Source: a bacterium
Lineage (GTDB): Bacteria; UBP14; UBA6098; B30-G16
Direction of reading: 5' to 3'
DNA: 40,880 nt
NCBI GenBank assembly: GCA_030613005.1
Contig: JAUWMV010000019.1
Span: forward strand, 1 to 40,880
The notes under the pieces were generated by a model. It was not told the DNA's origin. It made no database searches and saw nothing but the letters and a program-made list of their open reading frames with translations. This document shows, in pieces, positions 26,201-34,901 of this stretch. The position numbers and the translations under genes were made by a program. Numbering within the stretch: the stretch's first letter is position 1; each line of letters starts with the position of its first letter.

Positions 26201-29128
26201 TTATTTTATAAAGTATATTTTTTCCAAAACGCTCTCATTAGCTGATTTCAAGTTAATCAGATAAATAGCTGAACTAAACTCTCGAGCATCCCAAACGTAA
26301 CTCCCAGCATTTTTGAACTCTTTTCTAAGCAAAGATCGTCCATTAATATCAAAAACAGTGAGTTTAAACGGTCCAATGCCGGAAAATTGGATGCATACAG
26401 TGGAGTTAAATGGATTGGGTGATACTCGAACCATAGATGCCTTTGGCTTGTTTATCGGTTTCTCGTCAACTGTCTGTATAGCAGGAGCAAAACTTTTTGC
26501 CTGTGCAGCAGCAGATAAGAACTGAACTCTATTTGGAGCTGCAATAATTGCATACGCAAACGTATCTGCCTCATCGATGTCGAGTGTGAAAGGACCATTT
26601 CCGACAATTAGCGACCAGTCATCAAGGCTGTCGTTACCCTCAAAATTAATAGAACCGGAAAGGAAGCCATATATTACACTGTCCGACCAGCCTAAGGCTG
26701 AGGGATAGACGAATGTGCTGTTCTTTATAACCGAGCCAACATCGACAGGCAATACTTCTGCAATTCCAACGTAAGCGGGATGAAGCGGTGTGAAACCTTG
26801 TTCCCACATATAGCACAATCCAGAGGATGAATCCCATAAAGCCCGATCATACCAGACACTGCTCTCCTCTCGGACATCATAATCCATATAAAGCCCAAAA
26901 TAAGCATTCTCAATTTTGGATCGGGAAATATTGGAGACAATATATTCAAGAATAATAAAATATCTATTCGAACTGCTTAACCATGCGTGTGCGAACATAT
27001 CCGCTCTGAGCCGTGACTTACTATCGACGAACGAGCATGATAACTCACGATTAGCTATTTCTCCCGGAGTGGATAGTTTTATTGATGTAACTGGCAACAG
27101 TTCGCTAAGAATACCGTGCTCTCCGGTAGCGGTGTTATCTTCAGCAAAGGCAAAGATTGCAGTTCCTCCATATAAGTAGTTGTAACCGTTGTATGAAAAT
27201 CCCTGACCGGGTGAAGAACTGTTATCCGGATCAAAAAAACCGAGTTCACCGAAATTGGTAATTGTGAGAGTTACACTGTCGGTAGAAATGTCATGAGTGG
27301 TTCTAATGTATTGCGATATGAAGACATCGAATGTATCTACCCATTCACGAGCTAAATGATCGACAGCTTTAATTGTAAATTGAGCCAACATACCTCGAGG
27401 TGTATCGGATGATATATTAAACTGAAAAGGCTCACTTTCATTTTCAACAAGTTCTGCAATATCGAATGTACCAAACGATGCTGTACTATCAGTAATTGTG
27501 ATATAATCAGAATTTGAATTCAACGTGGCGTTAACACCTAATGCGGTCGAGCCACAGTTATATAATTCTACAATTAAATCGACTGTTTCACCCGGATCTG
27601 CAATTCCATTTCTATCACCGAGAGGATCGTCAACAAAGTGAGATCTATATACTAATAACGGCTCAGTAGGAGATGGAACTCTAGCAACTGAAAGGAAAGC
27701 ATCTATTCGACCAGAACCGAAAATATTATCCTTACCAGATGTCCCTAAATCCACTGCTGCAGTTTGAATAATCGAATCCACAAGCTCGGGAGTAACCATA
27801 GGATTCTTAGAAAGCATTAAAGCAATAGTTCCTGCAACATGAGGTGTAGCCATACTCGTACCAGAATGATCTATGTAAGCTATATCTGTCACACCCCACG
27901 TAGATTTTATCGCAACTCCTGGTGCAACAATATCCGGTTTAATAAGTCCGGGTGGATATAGATAATCCGTATAATCCGGAGTATTCCATGATGTAGGACC
28001 TCTAGCAGAAGATATATATATTTCATCGGCTGTGCCAGATGCTCCAACCGCAATTGCAGCAGTTCTATCTGTGCCTTCACCGGTACGTGCCCATGGCGAA
28101 GGACAATCCGCTGGTGATGCAATATCCTGCGGAGGAGCATACATACCACCCGTATTTCCAATGGCGGTTGGAACAGGTATGCCTATTAACAATAGATCCT
28201 CCATAAGTGGTCGAGTGAAGTTTTTAACAGTTGTAGACGGATTCCTAAACCCCATTGAAAGCGATATAACGTCAACAAAATTCTTAGCGGAGTATTGAAG
28301 TCCTCGAAGAAGCGCTTCTGCATTCCCAATTCCGTCGTGATTCATAATTTTGACAGCTAAAATTCGGCACTCAGGAGCAACACCTGTCTGGGTTCCCTCA
28401 GTTCCGTCGCCTGCGACAATGCCTGCACAGTGCGTGCCATGACGCAACATACCATGATCATCGTATGGATCTCCATCATCGTTTATAAAATCGTAGCCGA
28501 AGTAGTCATCTATGTACCCGTTACCGTCGTCGTCCAGACCGTTGGCAGGAATCTCACGTTCGTTTCGCCATATATTTCCGAAAAGATCATGGTGCGTATA
28601 GCGGACTCCAGTATCCAGAATAGCTACTAAGATATTCTTACCTCTAATCCCGAGAGCCCATAGCTCAGGCACACGAATCCTCTCGATACCCCACGGTATT
28701 TCCAAAGCATCCGCTGGTGAAGAATAGACCTGGAATGCATTATCGAATATTTCAAACCCGATAAAATTTTTAAATACCTTGTCCACCGATGGCAGCGTTT
28801 CGATGGAATTTATGCTTTGTTCATCGGCTGTTAACATTATCACTGCATTACCCATCCAGAGCTTCTCAATAATCACAACCTCTGTGCTCAAATCGAATTT
28901 ATCAAGATCCAGCAAAAAACGAGACAATGACCTGTCGTTAAGTGCTTTAAGCTCGGCAATAGCTCTTCGGTATCTCTGCGGTCGCGGAAGAGATTCAATT
29001 ATTTGCTTGTTTTCCAGAAATTCACTGTCATCGCTTAAGTATATAATTCTCTTATGCCAAGTACCTGAAATGCTCAAGGCTGCGGAAATTGCGAAAATTA
29101 ATAGAAAAAATGAAATCACTCTTCTCAT
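26201..29128 (-). CDS. Secreted subtilisin-like (S8) serine protease with C-terminal sorting domain
   Basis: The 975-residue preproprotein has a signal peptide (hydrophobic residues 5-20), a propeptide region and an S8 catalytic domain with Asp172 (AILDTGV), His230 (HGTHCAG), oxyanion Asn325 and Ser425 (GTSMATPH). An acidic GLDDDGNGYIDDYFGYDF loop resembles calcium-binding loops. A CARDB-like beta region (GIADPGETVDL) and a long beta-rich domain follow. The last 75 residues (VSPNPFNSTV, FDINGRSL, YLINLKS) are a FlgD-like/type IX sorting tail, suggesting export across the outer membrane. It probably degrades extracellular protein. The serpin at 33527 is encoded in the same region. Confidence 0.92.
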   Translation of the reverse strand: MRRVISFFLLIFAISAALSISGTWHKRIIYLSDDSEFLENKQIIESLPRPQRYRRAIAELKALNDRSLSRFLLDLDKFDLSTEVVIIEKLWMGNAVIMLTADEQSINSIETLPSVDKVFKNFIGFEIFDNAFQVYSSPADALEIPWGIERIRVPELWALGIRGKNILVAILDTGVRYTHHDLFGNIWRNEREIPANGLDDDGNGYIDDYFGYDFINDDGDPYDDHGMLRHGTHCAGIVAGDGTEGTQTGVAPECRILAVKIMNHDGIGNAEALLRGLQYSAKNFVDVISLSMGFRNPSTTVKNFTRPLMEDLLLIGIPVPTAIGNTGGMYAPPQDIASPADCPSPWARTGEGTDRTAAIAVGASGTADEIYISSARGPTSWNTPDYTDYLYPPGLIKPDIVAPGVAIKSTWGVTDIAYIDHSGTSMATPHVAGTIALMLSKNPMVTPELVDSIIQTAAVDLGTSGKDNIFGSGRIDAFLSVARVPSPTEPLLVYRSHFVDDPLGDRNGIADPGETVDLIVELYNCGSTALGVNATLNSNSDYITITDSTASFGTFDIAELVENESEPFQFNISSDTPRGMLAQFTIKAVDHLAREWVDTFDVFISQYIRTTHDISTDSVTLTITNFGELGFFDPDNSSSPGQGFSYNGYNYLYGGTAIFAFAEDNTATGEHGILSELLPVTSIKLSTPGEIANRELSCSFVDSKSRLRADMFAHAWLSSSNRYFIILEYIVSNISRSKIENAYFGLYMDYDVREESSVWYDRALWDSSSGLCYMWEQGFTPLHPAYVGIAEVLPVDVGSVIKNSTFVYPSALGWSDSVIYGFLSGSINFEGNDSLDDWSLIVGNGPFTLDIDEADTFAYAIIAAPNRVQFLSAAAQAKSFAPAIQTVDEKPINKPKASMVRVSPNPFNSTVCIQFSGIGPFKLTVFDINGRSLLRKEFKNAGSYVWDAREFSSAIYLINLKSANESVLEKIYFIK

Positions 29129-29313
29129 GATAATATCACCTAACTTATCTATTATTTCTATTATTCATATCTTTATGATCTGCAGATAGATACATATTAA
29201 TTATTGACCAAAGAGAACAGATTTTTTAAACATCTTCAATGAATTATCATTCTAACAACGAATTATAAATATTAATAGTCAAATTATTCAGATTATCCAA
29301 GTTATATTTGGGT

Positions 29314-29385
29314 GGGGAATTATTGGGCGGGGAGACCCCGCCCTTACTACAACAACAACGTGTAGGGGCATGGTTTCCATGCCCT
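29314..29385. repeat. Palindromic repeat, first copy, with terminator-like hairpin
   Basis: A perfect hairpin GGGCGGGG (29325-29332) / CCCCGCCC (29336-29343) is followed by TTACTAC, an ACAACAACG stretch and a second perfect hairpin GGGCATGG (29366-29373) / CCATGCCC (29377-29384). The unit GGGGAATTATTGGGCGGGG recurs at 29522. Such GC-rich, ACAAC-linked hairpins resemble known dispersed REP-like elements. Confidence 0.75.
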
Positions 29386-29391
29386 TTTTTT
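29366..29391 (+). terminator. Hairpin with T-run, possible intrinsic terminator
   Basis: GGGCATGG and CCATGCCC form an eight-pair stem with a TTT loop, followed by seven T and ATA. It could terminate transcription on the plus strand, but no plus-strand gene lies just upstream. It may simply be part of the repeat. Confidence 0.5.
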
Positions 29392-29423
29392 ATACACATC
29401 ATTTTGCGTGTTTATTATTGGAC

Positions 29424-29502
29424 GGGGAACTGTCACATTATAAATCGTGGGGCTGTTTGTTATGGGCAAGGGAACTGTCACATTATAAATCGTGGGGCTG
29501 TG
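29424..29502. repeat. Direct repeat containing ACTGTCACATTATAAATCG
   Basis: Two copies of a unit of about 31 bases, GGAAC-TGTCACATTATAAATCG-TGGGGCTGT, lie at 29426-29456 and 29471-29501. They sit between the two GGGCGGGG hairpins and so form part of one nested repeat cluster. No coding capacity is believable here. Confidence 0.75.
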
Positions 29503-29521
29503 ATCGCATGAAATATTGGGC

Positions 29522-29572
29522 GGGGAATTATTGGGCGGGGAGACCCCGCCCTTACTACTACAACAACGTGTA
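29522..29572. repeat. Palindromic repeat, second copy
   Basis: This copy repeats GGGGAATTATTGGGCGGGG and the perfect hairpin GGGCGGGG (29533-29540) / CCCCGCCC (29544-29551) with an AGA loop, then CTTACTAC and ACAACAACGTGTA. It matches 29314-29364 almost base for base. The remaining flanks of the 614-base gap (29129-29313 and 29573-29742) are AT-rich, with no gene seen. Confidence 0.75.
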
Positions 29573-29742
29573 AATTTCGCAATTTTTTTTATATTTTCGA
29601 AGGTAATTCAATTCATATTCGATTTGGATTATTTTTTCTATGAATTCAAAAAGATTCTAAAATAACTTGCCATTATGTTTTGTGTTTGGTTATTTAGAAA
29701 ATTAAACAGAAAATTTTGAATACATGATATGGAGGACAGAAA

Positions 29743-30948
29743 ATGAAAATTTTAGTTCTCAACTCTGGGAGCTCGTCTGTAAAGTACCAGCTATGGGATA
29801 CCCCTGATAAAGGAGTTTTGGCTAAAGGTTTGGTTTCGCGAATAGGAATAGATGACCCATTGCACCAGCACAAGGTTAACGATCGAGAAATTGAATTTGC
29901 CCCTGACGAACCCATAAATCACGAGAAAGCCATACAACTACTTCTCGATGCTTTGGTTAGTCCAAAACACGGTGTTATTGCTCGGATAGATGAGATAGAT
30001 GCAGTGGGTCATCGTGTGGTTCATGGAGGAGAGAAATTTTCCGATTCAGCACTTATAACTCCTGAGGTTATCGAAGCTATAAAAGAATGTATACCTTTAG
30101 CCCCACTGCATAATCCTCCAAATCTTATGGGCATTATTGCCTGCGAAAAAGTGCTCGACGTTCCTCAGGTTGCAATTTTCGATACGGCATTTCACCAGAC
30201 TATGGAACCTTACGCCTATATTTATGCTCTTCCATACGAATTTTACGATGAATACAAGATTCGACGATACGGTTTTCATGGAACGAGCCATTACTATGTT
30301 GCGCATCAGGCTGCGAAAATGTTAGGGAAACGAATCGAGGAACTGAAAATAATTACTGCACATCTTGGAAATGGCGCTTCGATAACTGCCGTGAAAAACG
30401 GGAAGTGCATCGACACGTCTATGGGATTGACTCCTCTCGAGGGTCTCGTTATGGGAACTCGATGCGGTGATATTGACCCAGCTATTGTGTTATTTATCAT
30501 GGAACAGAAAAATATTGATATAAAAGCTACAAATAACCTTCTAAACAAAAAGAGCGGACTTTTGGGAATTTCTGGCGCTACTAACGATTTGAGAGACGTC
30601 CTAAAAGCATCAGCTAACGGGGTTTACAGAGCAAAGCTTGCATTAGATGTTTATTGCTATAGGATAAGGAAATATATCGGAGCATATACTGCTGCTATGG
30701 GTGGCGTCGATGTGCTTGTGTTTACTGCTGGTATTGGTGAAAATGCGTCGCCTATTCGCAAAAAAGCCGTTGAAGGTCTTGAATTTGCTGGCTTAATTCT
30801 GGATGACGATAAAAACAATAGAACTGTAGGAATACCCGGAGACATATCCGCAAAGGATGCCTCGGCAAGAATCCTTGTTATTCCTACAAATGAAGAGCTT
30901 GTTATTGCCACAGAAACAGAAAGAATTGTAAACGAAAACTTGAATTAA
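29743..30948 (+). CDS. ackA: Acetate kinase
   Basis: AckA converts acetyl phosphate and ADP to acetate and ATP, the main substrate-level phosphorylation step in many fermenters. The 401-residue protein carries the family signatures: LVLNSGSSSVKY at the N-terminus, GHRVVHGGEKF, FDTAFHQTM, YGFHGTSHYYV, HLGNGASI, the long GLTPLEGLVMGTRCGDIDP and FTAGIGENA. Length is standard (about 400). TGGAGG lies ahead of the ATG. No phosphotransacetylase gene (pta) is adjacent, so acetyl phosphate must come from a distant gene or another reaction. Confidence 0.96.
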   Translation: MKILVLNSGSSSVKYQLWDTPDKGVLAKGLVSRIGIDDPLHQHKVNDREIEFAPDEPINHEKAIQLLLDALVSPKHGVIARIDEIDAVGHRVVHGGEKFSDSALITPEVIEAIKECIPLAPLHNPPNLMGIIACEKVLDVPQVAIFDTAFHQTMEPYAYIYALPYEFYDEYKIRRYGFHGTSHYYVAHQAAKMLGKRIEELKIITAHLGNGASITAVKNGKCIDTSMGLTPLEGLVMGTRCGDIDPAIVLFIMEQKNIDIKATNNLLNKKSGLLGISGATNDLRDVLKASANGVYRAKLALDVYCYRIRKYIGAYTAAMGGVDVLVFTAGIGENASPIRKKAVEGLEFAGLILDDDKNNRTVGIPGDISAKDASARILVIPTNEELVIATETERIVNENLN

Positions 30949-31074
30949 ATTCTTATTAAGAAAAAGCTAAATGTATATTTAATTTGCATTTAGGATTATT
31001 AATTTCAGTATAGTAATTCTTAATCAATATAACCCTAAAACTTTACCAAATGTCAAAAAAGGTGAGGAGCTATA

Positions 31075-32931
31075 ATGTCCAATAAGATAGTGGAATGTGT
31101 GCCAAACTTTTCCGAAGGCAGAGATAAGAAAATAATAGATGAAATCGTTGAGGCTTTGGGCTCGGTCGATGGTGTGGATGTTAAGGATGTCGATCCTGGT
31201 GAAGCCACTAATAGAACAGTAATAACCATTGTTGGCTCACCTGAAGCCGTATCGGAAGGTGCTTTTCGTGGTATCAAAAAGGCTTCAGAAATCATAGACA
31301 TGTCTAAGCAAAAAGGCGCACATCCCAGAATGGGTGCCACCGATGTATGTCCCTTTGTCCCAGTCGAGGGTGTTACAATGGACGATTGTGTGGAACTGGC
31401 AAAACTTTTGGGAAAACGAGTTGGAGAGGAACTCGGAATACCAGTTTACTTGTATGAATATGCAGCATCAACGGAGGAGCGTAGAAATCTCGCTATTGTG
31501 CGGAGAGGAGAGTATGAGGCACTCCCACAGAAATTAAGTGATCCTACTGGGGGACCAGATTTTGGACCTACTGAATATAATGACTTGGTTAAGAAAGCCG
31601 GGGCTACAGCGATTTGCGCAAGAGAATTCCTTATTGCATATAATGTTAATCTCAACACGACCGAAAAAAAATATGCAATAGATATAGCATTCGAGCTAAG
31701 ACTAAGAGGACGCTCAGCAAGAAGAGGCAATATTAAACCATTTTATTATAAAGGTGATATTATTCGGTTTGCCCCTGATTTTTTTCCATGTGGAAGTTGT
31801 GATTTCAACGGGAAAACATTAGATGAACTCGAGAAGCATACGAATTCTGAACACGGATATTCTATTGTCGATATGTTAAAAGGAGAAGGCTATAACCTTT
31901 CGGATATGAATAAGATATACGGTCGTCCCACGAAAAAACCAGGGATTTTCCCTTATGCCAAAGCCATAGGATGGTTTGTTGATGATTATGGAATTGCACA
32001 GATCTCAATCAACCTCACAAACTACTATGTTACTCCACCTCAACTCGTGCTTGAGAAAACACGGGAGTTTGCAGCGGATCGAGGATTAATCGTCACAGGC
32101 TCAGAAGTTGTGGGACTAATACCGTATCAGGCTATGTTAATTGCAGGAAAATATTATCTTAAAAAGCAGCAGAAATCCACAGGCATTCCTGCGAAAGATA
32201 TTGTAGAAATAGCCATTAGATCTATGGGATTTAACGATGTTTCCAGATTTGAAGCTGAAGAGAAAATAATCGGAATGCCAAAAGTTAGTGAGAACGCACT
32301 CGTAAAACTAAGCGTTGCAGATTTTGTCGATGAGGTATCGAGAGATTCAGCAGCACCCGGTGGTGGTTCTGTTGCAGCTATGGCAGGTTCTGTGGGTGCT
32401 GGTCTCGCTTCTATGGTGGCAAACTTAACTGCCAACAAATATGAAAGTGAGGAAAAATTCATTAAGGTTGTAGCATTAGCGGAAAATGCTCAAAATATCA
32501 AGGATAATCTCGTTAAAGCTATCGATGAGGACACCGACGCATTTAATGAATATATAGCCGCAAAACGAATGCCGCAAAAAACCTCACAGCAGCAAAAGAA
32601 ACGTAACGATGCAATCCAAACAGGATTGAAGAAAGCGATTCAAATTCCTCTTCATACTGCCCAGCTTTCCTTGGACGGCTTAAAACTTTCAAAGGAAATA
32701 GCAGAAATAGGGAATCTTGCATCCGTTTCGGATGCTGGCGTAGGAGCTCAGATTGCTTTAACAGGTGTTATCGGTGGAGTTCTTAATGTGCTTATTAATT
32801 TGGGTGAAATTGCCGATGAGACATACAAGGAGCAAATGAAATCCCGATGTGTGGATTTAGAATCTCAAGCTAAAGAACTGGCAGAGAGAACTTTGAAAAT
32901 TGTTAAAGATAGAATTAAACAGATGTGGTAA
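31075..32931 (+). CDS. ftcD: Bifunctional glutamate formiminotransferase / formiminotetrahydrofolate cyclodeaminase
   Basis: The N-terminal formiminotransferase domain (CVPNFSEGRDKKII, HPRMGATDVCPFVP with likely catalytic His83) moves the formimino group from formiminoglutamate to tetrahydrofolate. The C-terminal cyclodeaminase (from about 415; APGGGSVAAMAGSVGAGL) then releases ammonia and gives methenyl-THF. This completes histidine degradation to glutamate and feeds one-carbon metabolism. At 618 residues it is longer than the mammalian fusion (about 541). A segment at 239-260 has the spacing C-x2-C-x12-H-x4-H, like a zinc finger. GTGAGGAG precedes the ATG. No hut genes are present in the window. 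Confidence 0.93.
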   Translation: MSNKIVECVPNFSEGRDKKIIDEIVEALGSVDGVDVKDVDPGEATNRTVITIVGSPEAVSEGAFRGIKKASEIIDMSKQKGAHPRMGATDVCPFVPVEGVTMDDCVELAKLLGKRVGEELGIPVYLYEYAASTEERRNLAIVRRGEYEALPQKLSDPTGGPDFGPTEYNDLVKKAGATAICAREFLIAYNVNLNTTEKKYAIDIAFELRLRGRSARRGNIKPFYYKGDIIRFAPDFFPCGSCDFNGKTLDELEKHTNSEHGYSIVDMLKGEGYNLSDMNKIYGRPTKKPGIFPYAKAIGWFVDDYGIAQISINLTNYYVTPPQLVLEKTREFAADRGLIVTGSEVVGLIPYQAMLIAGKYYLKKQQKSTGIPAKDIVEIAIRSMGFNDVSRFEAEEKIIGMPKVSENALVKLSVADFVDEVSRDSAAPGGGSVAAMAGSVGAGLASMVANLTANKYESEEKFIKVVALAENAQNIKDNLVKAIDEDTDAFNEYIAAKRMPQKTSQQQKKRNDAIQTGLKKAIQIPLHTAQLSLDGLKLSKEIAEIGNLASVSDAGVGAQIALTGVIGGVLNVLINLGEIADETYKEQMKSRCVDLESQAKELAERTLKIVKDRIKQMW

Positions 32932-33156
32932 GCTCTCGATCGAGAACCGATTTTTTTACCCAGCAAATACATGTAATGGAATCAATAGTTTCCCGTAATG
33001 TTCGAGGACAATCGTTGTATAATTTATCATAATTCACGTTGTATTTTCTATGTCCAAATATTATGCACCCAAAATTTTAGATTGCACACTTATGTGAAGA
33101 TTAAGTAATCTTTTCCTCCTCAAAACAGGTTCTAATGAGAACTTTGAAAAATATTA

Positions 33157-33172
33157 AAAGTCATAAGACTTT
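33157..33172 (+). promoter_or_regulatory. Palindrome, possible enhancer for sigma54 activator
   Basis: AAAGTC and GACTTT form a perfect inverted repeat with ATAA between. Its centre lies about 80 bases upstream of the transcription start predicted from the -24/-12 element. This suits an activator binding site for an NtrC-type protein. The role is inferred from position only. Confidence 0.35.
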
Positions 33173-33217
33173 GAATTATAATCAGATATAGCTTTCATAA
33201 TTCCTATCGCAACGCTT

Positions 33218-33232
33218 TGGCACAGTTATTGC
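33218..33232 (+). promoter_or_regulatory. Sigma54 (-24/-12) promoter of the small-protein/serpin operon
   Basis: TGGCACAGTTATTGC matches the consensus TGGCAC-N5-TTGC, with GG and GC exactly ten bases apart, as sigma54 requires. The start codon of the first gene is about 53 bases downstream. Transcription is therefore expected to need an enhancer-binding activator such as the NtrC-type protein at 14017. In the other upstream regions I scanned I did not find an equally good match. Confidence 0.65.
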
Positions 33233-33284
33233 GTTAATAGAAGCGAGGAAAAAAATATAGTATAGAAAATTTCAGGAGAATATA

Positions 33285-33530
33285 ATGAAAATCCGAGTTC
33301 TACTAACAATAATCGCTTGCTCTATGTTGCTGGCATCGGTAGTTACGGGTTTAATGTCCAATTCCGATAACGAGAGAACCAGATTAAACAGTGAAGATTC
33401 CTCAATAAGTGATTCGTGCAACGATGAAAGTATCGATAAGTATTTAGAGGTTGATGCAAGCAGTGCTCAAAATTTGTATAAGCAAGATTCCGAAAATTTA
33501 GCCTTTAGCTATCAATGGAGGATGAAATGA
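33285..33530 (+). CDS. Small exported protein, translationally coupled to serpin
   Basis: The 81-residue product starts MKIRVLLTIIACSMLLASVV, a signal peptide or membrane anchor, followed by an acidic, Ser/Asn/Asp-rich tail with one Cys. I recognise no family. CAGGAG lies eight bases before the ATG. The stop TGA overlaps the serpin ATG (ATGA), so the two are coupled and this gene is very likely real. It is the first gene after the sigma54 promoter. It could be a partner or anchor for the serpin, but that is a guess. Confidence 0.65.
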   Translation: MKIRVLLTIIACSMLLASVVTGLMSNSDNERTRLNSEDSSISDSCNDESIDKYLEVDASSAQNLYKQDSENLAFSYQWRMK

Positions 33531-34768
33531 GTGCCAAAGCACTATTAGCAATAATCTTTATGATGATTGTTATACTATCAGCCATTAAGATTGTGTTTCC
33601 TCAAAGTGGTGAGGAGATAGCTTCTATCGATGCTATCGATAGGGCTGTTGGAAAAGCTAACAATGAATTTGGGTTCAAGCTGTTTTCCGGGATAGTTAAA
33701 GAGGACTTTGGGGACAACATTTTTATTTCACCTTTAAGTGCATCGATGGCACTTGCTATGACATATAACGGTGCTCGCGGAGAAACGCAAAAAGGAATGG
33801 CAGAAGCACTCTCTATTGGAAACATAAACACAAAAGAACTAAATAAATCCTATCAAAATCTGAAAAAAGTATTAGAGGAAAGTGATCCCAAGGTAAAGCT
33901 AATGATCTCGAATTCACTTTGGGCAAGAAAGGGCATGAAATTTAAGGATGAATTCCTTACTGTAAACAAGAATTACTTCGATGCTTACCTGGAGTACCTC
34001 AATTTTAGCGATCCGAGTGCAACAAATATAATTAATAACTGGGTGGATAAGAGCACAAACGGTCTTATTGATAAAATTGTCGAGAAAATTCCCGGCAATG
34101 CGATTCTATATCTTATTAATGCAATTTACTTCAAAGGGAAATGGACTGAACAGTTCGATAAAAACCTAACAACAGAGAGAACATTTCACCTACTTGAAGG
34201 AACGAAAAATCATCCTATGATGTCCCAATCCGGAAAGTACCAATATTTGGCGACCCCCAGTTTTCAGACGGTAAGACTTCCATATGGAAACAAACAATTT
34301 GGATTTTATATTTTCTTACCGTCTGAAAGCTCTAATATAAAGGATTTTTTGAAAGAAGTTAATATCGATAACTGGCAGAACTGGATTAATGAATTCCGAT
34401 ATATGGATGGAGATATTGTTATCCCACGATTCAAGCTTGAATGGGAAAAATCGTTGGCAAGCGTACTTAAGTCCATTGGAATGGCACAAGCATTCGACGG
34501 TAATTCAGCAGATTTTAGCGGTATGTTAAATGCACACACGTACGCCAATGTTTACATAGATGATGTGCTGCAAAAGACCTTTATAGAGGTCGATGAAGAG
34601 GGTACCGAGGCTGCGGCTGTGACGTCTGTTACAATGGCCCTAACCTCGGCTACCCCGATGCAGCGTGAACGATTTCTAATGGTTGTAGATAGACCATTTT
34701 TCTGTGCAATCGAAGACAATAGAACAGGCGCAATATTATTTATGGGCGTTGTTGTTAATCCAAAATAG
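33527..34768 (+). CDS. Serpin (serine protease inhibitor), membrane-anchored or exported
   Basis: The 413-residue protein has a hydrophobic N-terminus (residues 3-22) and a complete serpin fold: NIFISPLSASMALAMTYNGA, LYLINAIYFKGKW, and the reactive-loop hinge EEGTEAAAV (357-365). By hinge counting the scissile bond would be near Thr373-Ser374. C-terminal DRPFFCAI and GAILFMGVVVNP complete it. The hinge is rich in small residues, as in inhibitory serpins, so it likely traps serine proteases outside the cytoplasm. An ATG four codons upstream exists, but GGAGG lies five bases before 33527, which is therefore chosen. It overlaps the preceding gene by ATGA. Confidence 0.93.
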   Translation: MSAKALLAIIFMMIVILSAIKIVFPQSGEEIASIDAIDRAVGKANNEFGFKLFSGIVKEDFGDNIFISPLSASMALAMTYNGARGETQKGMAEALSIGNINTKELNKSYQNLKKVLEESDPKVKLMISNSLWARKGMKFKDEFLTVNKNYFDAYLEYLNFSDPSATNIINNWVDKSTNGLIDKIVEKIPGNAILYLINAIYFKGKWTEQFDKNLTTERTFHLLEGTKNHPMMSQSGKYQYLATPSFQTVRLPYGNKQFGFYIFLPSESSNIKDFLKEVNIDNWQNWINEFRYMDGDIVIPRFKLEWEKSLASVLKSIGMAQAFDGNSADFSGMLNAHTYANVYIDDVLQKTFIEVDEEGTEAAAVTSVTMALTSATPMQRERFLMVVDRPFFCAIEDNRTGAILFMGVVVNPK

Positions 34769-34846
34769 AGTATTAGCTTAGGCTTTAGCGTGAATAAAAC
34801 GCAATAGAATAAGCAAGAACGATAAAATAACCCCCCCATCCCGAGA

Positions 34847-34867
34847 CCCCTCCTCAAAAAGGAGGGG
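34847..34867 (+). repeat. GC-rich hairpin after the serpin gene
   Basis: CCCCTCCT (34847-34854) pairs with AGGAGGGG (34860-34867) around CAAAA, preceded by a run of seven C. AATTTATTTATAAT follows, with no solid T-run. It may end serpin transcription or be another member of the dispersed palindromic repeats. Confidence 0.55.
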
Positions 34868-34901
34868 AATTTATTTATAATAGCTTTATAAAGACCGAGC
34901 A

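Larger units (their letters stand above)
32932..33284. other. Intergenic region carrying regulatory signals for the serpin operon
   Basis: No gene is seen in these 353 bases. The right half contains a 16-base palindrome AAAGTC-ATAA-GACTTT (33157-33172) and the sigma54 promoter match at 33218-33232. A second GAACTTTGAA-like half-site lies near 33140. Confidence 0.5.

Noticed and set aside
29308-29573. Two overlapping 67-codon frames on the plus strand
   Set aside because: They lie entirely within the palindromic and direct repeats and have no ribosome site.
30967-30993. CTAAATG...CATTTAG stem after ackA as a terminator
   Set aside because: The stem is weak, the loop is 13 bases long, and no T-run follows.
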